30,408 bases of DNA from an uncultured Lachnospiraceae bacterium (GTDB lineage: Bacteria; Bacillota; Clostridia; Lachnospirales; Lachnospiraceae), in assembly GCA_934371505.1 (NCBI GenBank), contig CAKRNW010000013.1, positions 1-30,408 of the forward strand, read 5' to 3'. The notes below the pieces were generated by a model. It saw only the letters and a program-made list of their open reading frames with translations, made no database searches and had not been told where the DNA came from. The position numbers and the translations under genes are program-made. The first letter of the stretch is position 1. Each line of letters starts with the position of its first letter. Below are positions 1 through 6,861 of the stretch, piece after piece.

Positions 1-404
1 TCACTGGTTGTTTTTCCTTTCCAGTAAGCATCTGCAGCTAATAATCTCTTTTTTGTTTCATCTGAAATATAGAACGGGTCAGCACTTCTTGTTGCTACTG
101 TTTCAAATTCCGCCTCTAACCACTCATACGAAAATTCCGGATATGTCTGACATCCTCTGGGTGCGATTGTTGTACTTCCGACAATCAGTTCCTCCGGACG
201 GATAATAATTGGAAGATTCCTCAAAATATGCTCAAATGCACGCGCCTTGCGCATCACTACCGGTTGACCCTCCGTAGCCTTAAAGGACTCTGTGATCAAT
301 TCCGCTCTTGCCGGCTCAATCTCAGGCATTTTTGCATACAGATGATCCACAAGTCTTTTTATGCGATCTGATTTCTTAATTGGTGTGCTATCATAATTTC
401 TCAT
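1..404 (-). CDS. Glycyl radical diol dehydratase (B12-independent 1,2-propanediol dehydratase), N-terminal part
   Basis: Only the first 134 codons are present; the gene runs off the window at position 1. The translation starts MRNYDSTPIKKSDRIKRL and contains the pyruvate-formate-lyase/glycerol-dehydratase N-terminal pattern (LITESFKATEGQPVVMRKAR, then EELIVGSTT and RGCQTYPEFSYEW). The radical glycine loop and active-site Cys lie outside. In this operon the expected reaction is dehydration of 1,2-propanediol to propionaldehyde inside the microcompartment; choline lyase and glycerol dehydratase are related alternatives, but the upstream fuculose-type aldolase favours propanediol. The start at 404 has an AAGGAA ribosome binding site at 415-420. 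It follows the DeoR gene by 53 bases without a terminator, so it is probably co-transcribed. No N-terminal encapsulation helix precedes the catalytic domain. Confidence 0.85.
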   Translation of the reverse strand, partial: MRNYDSTPIKKSDRIKRLVDHLYAKMPEIEPARAELITESFKATEGQPVVMRKARAFEHILRNLPIIIRPEELIVGSTTIAPRGCQTYPEFSYEWLEAEFETVATRSADPFYISDETKKRLLAADAYWKGKTTS

Positions 405-457
405 CCCGTTTCCATTCCTTTCGTTCTTGCTATGTAAACTGCCTTCTCTGCCTGTTC

Positions 458-1240
458 CTAATCCGTCTCTCCTGTTTCTTTCGGATAGATACACTGAATC
501 CCATTCTCTCCAAATGCCTGCATCCATCTTTCATCCGGCTTCTTATCGGTCACAACCACATCAATTCTGGATAGTGGACAAATATTATAAAAACCTACGG
601 AATCAAACTTTGACGAATCTACTGTCAGGTACACTTTCTTCGCGGACTTAATCATGCTCTGTTTAATGCACCCTGTTTCTTCATTGCCTTCTGTAACCCC
701 TTTTTGGATGTCAAATCCTTTACAGGATAAAATAATCTTATCTACATTATACTGTTCAATGCTGTCTGCTGCCTTTACCCCCAGAAATGACATGGAGTCT
801 CCCTTCAGCATGCCTCCGGTAGAGATAATGTCCCATTCTGAAAGATCTGATAATTCCAGTAAATTCTCAATGGAATTGGTAATCACTGTAAGCTTCTTTT
901 TGTTCTTAATATTCTTTGCGATAAATACTGCCGTTGTGGAGGCATCCAGAAAAATATGTTCCCCGTCCTGAATCTCCTGGCTGATCAGGTCTGCAATCTT
1001 CTGCTTCCCGATGGAATTCGATTTCCATCTGACATTGAAGGGAAGATCAATACTGCCTATCTCGTTAATGACAGCTCCTCCATAGCTCTTGATTACATGT
1101 CCCTCATCCGCCAGCTTTTCTAAATCTCTCCGTATGGTTTCTTCTGAAACCTGGAACTGCCTGCTTAATTCACTTACAATTACCTTCTTATCCTTGTAAA
1201 CCTGTTCAAGAATCTGTTTTCGTCTTTCCACTGCAAGCAT
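458..1240 (-). CDS. DeoR/GlpR-family transcriptional regulator of the BMC operon
   Basis: 260 aa, the usual family length. Residues 1-57 form the DeoR winged helix-turn-helix: VSEETIRRDLEKLADEG followed by the SYGGA signature. Residues ~75-235 form the sugar-phosphate-sensing domain (DASTTA, TNS, STGGML, and the lysine-rich SMIKSAKKVYLTVDSSKF segment). Members usually repress catabolic operons and are released by a phosphorylated intermediate; here fuculose-1-phosphate, rhamnulose-1-phosphate or DHAP is the obvious inference. The gene sits inside the operon, between the PduT-like shell gene and the diol dehydratase, so it would be autoregulated. An AGAGGG ribosome binding site precedes the ATG. 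Confidence 0.9.
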   Translation of the reverse strand: MLAVERRKQILEQVYKDKKVIVSELSRQFQVSEETIRRDLEKLADEGHVIKSYGGAVINEIGSIDLPFNVRWKSNSIGKQKIADLISQEIQDGEHIFLDASTTAVFIAKNIKNKKKLTVITNSIENLLELSDLSEWDIISTGGMLKGDSMSFLGVKAADSIEQYNVDKIILSCKGFDIQKGVTEGNEETGCIKQSMIKSAKKVYLTVDSSKFDSVGFYNICPLSRIDVVVTDKKPDERWMQAFGENGIQCIYPKETGETD

Positions 1241-1260
1241 ATCTTACCCTCTTTTTTGAA

Positions 1261-1806
1261 TTACATGATGTATTTCATAAGCTTATCAGAAGGACGGGCA
1301 ATAACAGAGCTGTCCAGGAACATTCCTCTGTCTCCAGCTTCCGCTTTGGCATGTTCAATGGCTGCCTGTACAGCAGATACGCTGCCTGTAAGAGTCATAT
1401 AACTCTTTCCGCACATTCCTTTTGCCAACCGTAATTCGATTAAATCTACAATGGCTGTTTTCGCTGCCAGATCTGCTGCCACGATAAGTGCTGCCACATC
1501 ATAAGTCTCTAAGATACCCAGTGCGTCTATTTTCTCTGGCTGCGCTGTTCCGTAAATAGCCGGGAAAATAGATTCATGAGGATTTCCTAATACAAACGTA
1601 TCCATGACTTTATCAGAATATTTACCTGCCACATCTACAGATGCACGTACCGCACTTAACTCACCCGCTACCAGGATTACAAACTTACCCGGACAGGTTA
1701 CTTCCGCCTGTAAAATTTCCACATCCGCAGCTTTTGCCATTTCATCTGCTGCCTTAAAGCCTGTAGATACCGTTGTACATTCTACCATACCGATTGCTCT
1801 GGCCAT
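1261..1806 (-). CDS. pduT: PduT-like tandem BMC-domain shell protein (BMC-T) with pore cysteine
   Basis: 181 aa, close to PduT (about 184). Two BMC domains are visible: residues ~4-85 (GMVECTTVSTGFKAADEMAKAA) and ~95-180 (LGILETYDVAALIVAADLAAKTA). Cys38, in AEVTCPGK, sits at the position where Salmonella PduT holds a pore [4Fe-4S] cluster at the three-fold axis. The likely role is a trimeric shell facet that passes electrons between lumen and cytosol. The gene directly follows the PduS-like Fe-S protein, the known PduT partner, 27 bases away. The family call is firm; Fe-S binding is inferred from one residue. Confidence 0.9.
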   Translation of the reverse strand: MARAIGMVECTTVSTGFKAADEMAKAADVEILQAEVTCPGKFVILVAGELSAVRASVDVAGKYSDKVMDTFVLGNPHESIFPAIYGTAQPEKIDALGILETYDVAALIVAADLAAKTAIVDLIELRLAKGMCGKSYMTLTGSVSAVQAAIEHAKAEAGDRGMFLDSSVIARPSDKLMKYIM

Positions 1807-1833
1807 AATTCTTTTCCTCTCTTTTTACGGATC

Positions 1834-3159
1834 TTACTTTCCTTTTACTACGACTTCCTTATCGTCTGCTTTCTCAACCACTCCATCAATGGAGCAATGT
1901 ATCGCAACACTTAATCCTTCCTTCGGTTCGCCGATCATTTGTCCCTTTTTTACCTGTTCCCCTACACTTACTATGGGTGTCGCAGGTGCGCCGATATGCT
2001 GGCTCATCGGAATTCTTACCCTTTTCGTAGTGGGTGTCGTATCTTCAAATGGTGCCGGCTTATTATATCTTGTCAAATCTAATCTGGCTTCCAATCTGTG
2101 AACCGGCAGCTTTCTCAGCTCTCTATCCTCTGATACCGGTGCGGGCTCCAGCCTTTCCGCTTTAATCCCTGCACTCCTTAATCCACTTTTAAATTCCTGG
2201 ATAATGGACTTGGGTGACAATCCCTGGGGACAGGCATACTTTTCACAGATTCCGCATCCGCTGCAATATGCCGCATTGACAAACACGCTCAGATCACTCA
2301 GGTCATGATTGGCAACTGCTCTCATTACTTTATGCGGCTCAATCGGATGTCCCAGAGCATGTCTCGAGCACATATCCGTACAGGTTCTGCACTGACAGCA
2401 GGAAGAAGATGCCCGTCTCTTTTCAATCTCCAGATTCTTTTTCATCCTTACAACAACGTGATGGTCTTTTGGCAATAGGATAATCGCATTTGTTGTCTTG
2501 GTAATCACTGTATTCTCTGTCCCAAGCCATCCCATCATTGGTCCACCCATCACATAGGCAGGATCCTCTACCGTAGCCTTACCCGCAAGAGAAACCGCCT
2601 CTTTTACGGTTGTTCCAAGGGGCACACGCACGGTCAGCGGATGATCAATTTCTCCAACAATGGATACCAGTTTATTGGTTACCGGTATATTCAGGTGTAC
2701 CGCCCTGTACAGGTTGTACATCGTTTCCACATTATAGACCACAACATTCTCATCTATCGGAAGTCCGCCTGGTTTTATCACGCGACCAGTGGCTTCGTAA
2801 ATCAAAACTACCTCGTCTCCCATGGGATAAGCAGCCCTGAGTGGACAGAGCCTTACCTTAGGGAAATCCCCCAGCACTTCCTCTACTGCCCGGATTGTAG
2901 TTACATATTCGCTTTTAATTCCAATGATAGCTTCTTTTGCTCCAAAGCTTTCCCTTACTTCCTCCAGCATCTGGATAATCTCACTTGTGTGAGTAGCCAG
3001 CAGCTGTCTGTGGAGCTTTAATAACGGCTCACACTCCACACAGTTTAAAAGGACTGTGTCTGCCTTTTCCGTCATCTTCGCATAAGCTGGGAAACCGGCG
3101 CCGCCGGCTCCCACTATGCCATTATTTCTTGCAATACTTTTCAGTTCATCGACCAGCAT
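1834..3159 (-). CDS. pduS: PduS/RnfC-like Fe-S flavoprotein of the microcompartment
   Basis: 441 aa, normal for PduS. The N-terminus has the glycine-rich nucleotide/FMN region (GIVGAGGAGFPAYAKM, residues 14-29) shared with RnfC/NuoF, followed by a SLBB-like region. Two cysteine clusters suit [4Fe-4S] ferredoxin-type sites: C254-x2-C257-x2-C260-x3-C264 and C299-x2-C302-x2-C305-x4-C310. Residues ~390-440 form a barrel-sandwich (biotinyl-like) domain (GEQVKKGQMIGEP). In B12-dependent Pdu systems PduS reduces cobalamin. Here the dehydratase is a glycyl radical enzyme, so electron transfer through the shell via PduT or NAD recycling is more likely (inference). The start falls only two bases beyond the end of the upstream vertex-protein gene. 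Confidence 0.9.
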   Translation of the reverse strand: MLVDELKSIARNNGIVGAGGAGFPAYAKMTEKADTVLLNCVECEPLLKLHRQLLATHTSEIIQMLEEVRESFGAKEAIIGIKSEYVTTIRAVEEVLGDFPKVRLCPLRAAYPMGDEVVLIYEATGRVIKPGGLPIDENVVVYNVETMYNLYRAVHLNIPVTNKLVSIVGEIDHPLTVRVPLGTTVKEAVSLAGKATVEDPAYVMGGPMMGWLGTENTVITKTTNAIILLPKDHHVVVRMKKNLEIEKRRASSSCCQCRTCTDMCSRHALGHPIEPHKVMRAVANHDLSDLSVFVNAAYCSGCGICEKYACPQGLSPKSIIQEFKSGLRSAGIKAERLEPAPVSEDRELRKLPVHRLEARLDLTRYNKPAPFEDTTPTTKRVRIPMSQHIGAPATPIVSVGEQVKKGQMIGEPKEGLSVAIHCSIDGVVEKADDKEVVVKGK

Positions 3160-3161
3160 AC

Positions 3162-3431
3162 TTATTTACTCCAATCCTGTCCTTCATCAATGATTCCGAC
3201 AATAGCTGCATCTATTGGTGATTCTGGCATATCACAGCCAATTCTGGCTGCACTGCCCTGCGCTACCAATACATATTCTCCTATTCCGGCGCCAATGATA
3301 TCTATTGCAACCAGGCTGCTGCAGGTATTTCTCATGTTTTCAACCGGTTCCACTATCATAAACTTGTTGCCAACTAATTTTTCACTTTTCCTCGTAGAAA
3401 ATAAGCTACCCACAACTTTTCCAACTATCAT
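3162..3431 (-). CDS. pduN: EutN/CcmL-type BMC vertex pentamer (BMC-P)
   Basis: 89 aa, typical BMC-P length. It begins MIVGKVVGSLFSTRKSEKLVG and ends with the AAIVGIIDEG strand characteristic of EutN/CcmL/PduN. GAGIGEYVLVAQGSAAR in the middle is the family's pore-loop and core region. Pentamers close the twelve vertices of the shell. This is the only BMC-P gene in the window, although some metabolosome loci encode two or three. It lies between PduL and PduS, with 70 bases before it. Confidence 0.93.
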   Translation of the reverse strand: MIVGKVVGSLFSTRKSEKLVGNKFMIVEPVENMRNTCSSLVAIDIIGAGIGEYVLVAQGSAARIGCDMPESPIDAAIVGIIDEGQDWSK

Positions 3432-3501
3432 AATAACTCTCCATTGAATTTATGAATTGAAAGCCGGTCACTACCTCATTAAAACCGCAGTCAGAGCTTT
3501 C

Positions 3502-4161
3502 TTAAAATATAATTGTTGCTAAATCGTCCTGTCTTACCTGGGAAGCGTTTGCTTCATCCGTATCAATATGCATCTCCGTCGTGAAGGATTCGTCTACACG
3601 AATCTTTACCTGGTCTAAAACTACACCTCTCTCGTTGCCCACACGTACAGAAACAAAATCATTATCCTTTAATCCTGCTGCCGCTGCATCTGCCGGAGAC
3701 ATGTGAATATGTCTTGCCGCTACGATACAGCCCTCGTCAAGATAGATAACTCCTTTGGGACCTACCAGAGCAATCGGAGCAGACCCGGCTATATCTCCAG
3801 ACTGCCTGAGCGGTGCTTTAATTCCTAATGTACGGGCATCCGTTGCAGAAATCTCCACCTGGGATTTGCTTCTAACAGGACCTAAGATACGGACATTTTC
3901 AATCGCTCTTAATTTCAGTCCTACAATCGTACACTGCTCGTTGGAGGCAAACTGACCACCCATGAGTTCTTTTTTCTTTGTAAGCTGGTATCCCTTACCA
4001 AATAACTTTTCTACATCTTCCTGAGTTAAATGGATGTGTCTTGCAGAGATTCCTATCGGTACTTTTACAACAGGCTTATTTGAACTGGTACTCTCCATTG
4101 CCTGTAATACCATTCTGGTTATTTCTTCTACATTATTATAAGAATTCAAGTTTCTCACCAT
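3502..4161 (-). CDS. pduL: PduL phosphate propanoyltransferase with N-terminal encapsulation peptide
   Basis: 219 aa. It converts propionyl-CoA plus Pi to propionyl-phosphate and recycles CoA inside the compartment. Zinc-binding motifs of the PduL fold are present: SARHIHLT (H42, H44) and AARHIHMS (H151, H153), plus H198 in TEMHID. Residues ~10-24 (NVEEITRMVLQAM) form an amphipathic helix ahead of the catalytic domain, matching the tags on neighbouring cargo. The start is uncertain: an AAGGG ribosome binding site (4162-4166) abuts the ATG at 4161, which is unusually tight, and GTG at 4158 or TTG at 4149 are possible. A strong inverted repeat lies immediately upstream. Confidence 0.93.
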   Translation of the reverse strand: MVRNLNSYNNVEEITRMVLQAMESTSSNKPVVKVPIGISARHIHLTQEDVEKLFGKGYQLTKKKELMGGQFASNEQCTIVGLKLRAIENVRILGPVRSKSQVEISATDARTLGIKAPLRQSGDIAGSAPIALVGPKGVIYLDEGCIVAARHIHMSPADAAAAGLKDNDFVSVRVGNERGVVLDQVKIRVDESFTTEMHIDTDEANASQVRQDDLATIIF

Positions 4162-4172
4162 CCCTTATATAA

Positions 4173-4210
4173 TAGTCACACAGTCAAAGTTACCTCTAAC
4201 TGTGTGACTA
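4173..4210 (-). other. Intercistronic inverted repeat (perfect 12-bp stem) before pduL
   Basis: The arms TAGTCACACAGT (4173-4184) and ACTGTGTGACTA (4199-4210) are exact reverse complements around a 14-base loop. On the transcribed (minus) strand the stem is followed by ATTATATAAGG, with no U-tract, so it does not look like a terminator. It may be an mRNA processing or stability hairpin separating highly expressed shell messages from pduL, or an operator. Confidence 0.7.
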
Positions 4211-4221
4211 AGAACTCTCAC

Positions 4222-4500
4222 TTATTTAACTGCCGGTAAAATCATTTCTACATCACTGTGAGGTCTGGGGATTACATGTGTAGCTACTAATTCGCCTAAG
4301 GTACCTGCACTGCTTGCTCCGGCCTCTACTGCGGATTTAACAGCACCTACATCTCCACGTACCATAACCGTTACTAATCCGGAACCGATTTTCTCTGTTC
4401 CTACCAAAGTAACGTTTGCTGCTTTACACATTGCATCTGCTGCTTCAATCGCTGCTACTAAGCCTCTGGTTTCAACCATTCCTAATGCTTCTAATGCCAT
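4222..4500 (-). CDS. pduA: BMC-H hexameric shell protein (PduA/EutM type), copy 1
   Basis: 92 aa, a single BMC domain. It starts MALEALGMVETRGLVAAIEA and has the TVMVRGDVGAVKSAVEAG core and the HVIPRPHSDVE tail typical of PduA/PduJ/EutM. Hexamers tile the shell facets; the pore loop is around KIGSG. It is about 85% identical by eye to the 93-aa protein at 4938-5219, so the two are recent paralogues. It is followed by a stem-loop and then pduL. Confidence 0.95.
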   Translation of the reverse strand: MALEALGMVETRGLVAAIEAADAMCKAANVTLVGTEKIGSGLVTVMVRGDVGAVKSAVEAGASSAGTLGELVATHVIPRPHSDVEMILPAVK

Positions 4501-4526
4501 AACTATTTCCTCCTGTGTTATCTTTT

Positions 4527-4883
4527 TTATTTATCTTCAGGGACAAAATCCGGCGGATCCTGCCCAAGCATCTTAGGTTCAGACGAAGATTCCGGTTTCC
4601 CTTTAAAACGGCTGGCTGATAATTCCACCATTTTCACAATTTCCGGATGTGGATTGGGAAGTATTCCCACAGATACCGGTCTCTTAATCGCATTTGCACT
4701 TGCTGCCTCTATCGACTGTCTGACCGCTTCCACTTCACCTTCAATTACCAATGTAACCAATCTGCCACCCAGCTTACGCTCCCAGGTTGCCAGTGATACA
4801 TCCGCCGCTTTACACATGATGTCGAGCGCATCTGTTGCAGCTACAACACCCGTAATCTCCATGAATCCGTATGCATTACCCAT
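4527..4883 (-). CDS. BMC-H shell protein with C-terminal extension
   Basis: 118 aa. Residues 1-~90 are a BMC domain (MGNAYGFMEITGVVAATDAL, LVTLVIEGEVEAVRQSIEAA, GILPNPHPEIVKMV). The remaining ~28 residues are a proline-, serine- and acid-rich tail (KPESSSEPKMLGQDPPDF) that is probably disordered and might contact other shell or cargo proteins. It is clearly divergent from the two PduA-like paralogues flanking it, with no conserved pore motif beyond glycine and leucine residues. It is a minor shell component by analogy with PduK/PduJ variants, without a confident symbol. Confidence 0.9.
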   Translation of the reverse strand: MGNAYGFMEITGVVAATDALDIMCKAADVSLATWERKLGGRLVTLVIEGEVEAVRQSIEAASANAIKRPVSVGILPNPHPEIVKMVELSASRFKGKPESSSEPKMLGQDPPDFVPEDK

Positions 4884-4937
4884 GTTGATTCTCCTTTAAT
4901 CTGTCCGGCAGATTCTCATCTGACGTACAGCACTTTC

Positions 4938-5219
4938 TCAGCCTTTGAATTTGGGAAGAATTTTCTCAACATCGCTATGAGGTCTGGGAATTACGTGTGT
5001 AGCGACTAATTCGCCAAGCTTGCTTGCTGCTGATGTTCCGGCTTCTACTGCTGCCTTGACAGCTCCTACATCTCCACGTACCATGACGGTTACTAATCCG
5101 GAACCAATTTTCTCTGTTCCAATTAAAGCTACCTCAGCTGCTTTTGTCATTGCATCTGCTGCTTCAATCGCTGCTGTAAGTCCTCTTGTTTCAACCATTC
5201 CTAATGCTTCCTGTGCCAT
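4938..5219 (-). CDS. pduA: BMC-H hexameric shell protein (PduA/EutM type), copy 2
   Basis: 93 aa, a single BMC domain (MAQEALGMVETRGLTAAIEA, KIGSGLVTVMVRGDVGAVKA, HVIPRPHSDVEKILP). It differs from the 4222-4500 protein at roughly 14 positions, mainly in the N-terminal helix and the AGTSAASKLGE loop. Duplicated BMC-H genes commonly form the bulk of the shell. A good AGGAGG-type ribosome binding site precedes the start. Confidence 0.95.
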   Translation of the reverse strand: MAQEALGMVETRGLTAAIEAADAMTKAAEVALIGTEKIGSGLVTVMVRGDVGAVKAAVEAGTSAASKLGELVATHVIPRPHSDVEKILPKFKG

Positions 5220-5269
5220 TATAATAATCCTCCTTACAATTTTAACTTATTGTCATGTTATATGATTTA

Positions 5270-5608
5270 TTAGTTTTTATCAAGTGCGCTGACCGTCAAC
5301 ATTTTTTCTGTGTCCGCTGTAGGTCTTGGAATAATATGCTTGGATACAATACCTGTGTGTTCTGCTGCCACTGCTTCTGCAGCACGCATTGCCTCTTCCA
5401 CATCGGCTATACTGCCTCTGAATTTGATAGTGACCAGAAGTGGTACCGGCAAAGCATCTGCATTTGCTGGTTTGTTCTTGTCAAATACCTGGAGGCGTAC
5501 ATTGGCAGCTTTACAACCTGCATCTGCTGCAAGAAAGGCACATACAAGTCCAAATACCTCTAACAAACCTACCGCTTCCTGATTGCCACATGTTGTCAGA
5601 TTTTCCAT
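5270..5608 (-). CDS. BMC-H shell protein with N-terminal extension and internal insertion
   Basis: 112 aa. It has the BMC pattern (EAVGLLEVFGLVCAFLAADAGCKAA, residues ~11-35) and the HIIPRPTADTEKML tail. Compared with PduA there is a ~10-residue N-terminal extension (MENLTTCGNQ) and an insertion between the first helix and the central strand (QVFDKNKPANADALPVPLL). The insertion probably alters the concave or convex face. It is the first-transcribed of the four BMC-H genes and lies 22 bases after the alcohol dehydrogenase gene. Confidence 0.9.
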   Translation of the reverse strand: MENLTTCGNQEAVGLLEVFGLVCAFLAADAGCKAANVRLQVFDKNKPANADALPVPLLVTIKFRGSIADVEEAMRAAEAVAAEHTGIVSKHIIPRPTADTEKMLTVSALDKN

Positions 5609-5630
5609 GATCTATCCTTTCCGAATACCT

Positions 5631-6842
5631 TTATTTGTTGACAACCGCAATTTTAAGTCCAGTCATTTCCAGGTTCTTCTTTAATGCTTCGTTAATTTCT
5701 TCTAATGGATATTTATCAGTAATTAAGTCTGCCATGGGAAGTCCAATTCCTTTTGCTCTCTTTAAGAAATCAAATGTAGTAGCATAATCTCTTAAGGTAT
5801 ATACCCAGGAGCCTACTAATGTGATTTCCTTAGCGCATAAGTCGAAGTGTGGATTGATCTGTGCATCTCCACCATTGATGAAGAAGCCTAACTCACAAAG
5901 TCCACCACCATTGCGGATGAATTTATAAATATTGGCGTGAGCCTTTGGATTACCTGTACACTGGAACGCAAAATCTGCCAGGTGTCCATCAAAGGAATCC
6001 TCTACAGCCTTTGTCAGCTCTTCGATTCCCTTATGATTCATAAAGTTTACAGTCTTTGTAGCACCCAGCTTCAGCGCAAAGTCAAGTCTTGCCTGATTGC
6101 CATCTACCGCTGTAATGTTTTCAATACCCATCGTGCGGAGCACTGCGATACAGATTAAGCCAATCGGTCCACAGCCCTGAACAACCACGCGGCTGTTGAA
6201 ACGAAGAATTCCGGTTGTTTTTGCTCTTTCAACTGCATGTACTAATACAGCGCAGGGCTCGATCAAAATTCTTGAATCCAAATCCAAGTCGCTTACATTA
6301 AATACGGTAGATCCACCACGTACCAAAATATAATCAGAGAACCATCCGTTTAAATGGATATCATCATCCGGAAGCAGACCGTATACATCAGCTCCTCCCA
6401 CGTTCTGTTTGTTCAGATCAAACATGGTAATATCCGGATTATCCTTGAAGATCATGCAGGTAACAACCTTATCACCAATTCTGAGGTCTTTTCCTGCTGA
6501 GTCTTTCTTGACATTTTTACCCATTTTAACAATCTCACCAGTTCCCTCATGTCCTAAGGCAACCGGAATCAGGCTAAAAGGATCTCTTTTAAATTCGTGA
6601 GCGTCTGTACCACAGACACCACAGCCTTCTACTTTAACAAGGATATCATCATCCCCTACTTCCGGCATGGGAAATTCTTTGATTTCAAATTTCTCTAACT
6701 CCGTAAGCATCGCTACATGTGCGGTAGAAGGAATTCCGGTTCCGGATGCCTTAGCTGTTGAAGATGCACCTGCAACGCTTCCAGACATCTGATCCAGGAT
6801 CTGTCTAACAATCAATTCAACATCCTGTTCTTTTACTGCCAT
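5631..6842 (-). CDS. Zinc-type (MDR) alcohol dehydrogenase with N-terminal encapsulation peptide
   Basis: 403 aa. Residues 4-19 (KEQDVELIVRQILDQM) are an amphipathic encapsulation-type helix joined by a Ser/Ala/Gly-rich linker (~20-42) to a medium-chain dehydrogenase. Catalytic zinc ligands are C77 (GVCGTD), H98/E99 (GHEGTGE) and probably E195 (IEPCA). The Rossmann motif GCGPIG is at 223-228. The usual four-cysteine structural zinc lobe is not visible. Likely roles are reducing lactaldehyde to 1,2-propanediol, or propionaldehyde to propanol with NAD+ recycling; sequence alone cannot choose. It sits between the aldehyde dehydrogenase and shell genes. Classical Pdu loci instead use an iron-type PduQ. 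Confidence 0.9.
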   Translation of the reverse strand: MAVKEQDVELIVRQILDQMSGSVAGASSTAKASGTGIPSTAHVAMLTELEKFEIKEFPMPEVGDDDILVKVEGCGVCGTDAHEFKRDPFSLIPVALGHEGTGEIVKMGKNVKKDSAGKDLRIGDKVVTCMIFKDNPDITMFDLNKQNVGGADVYGLLPDDDIHLNGWFSDYILVRGGSTVFNVSDLDLDSRILIEPCAVLVHAVERAKTTGILRFNSRVVVQGCGPIGLICIAVLRTMGIENITAVDGNQARLDFALKLGATKTVNFMNHKGIEELTKAVEDSFDGHLADFAFQCTGNPKAHANIYKFIRNGGGLCELGFFINGGDAQINPHFDLCAKEITLVGSWVYTLRDYATTFDFLKRAKGIGLPMADLITDKYPLEEINEALKKNLEMTGLKIAVVNK

Positions 6843-6861
6843 ATTTTCTTCTCCTTCGTTT

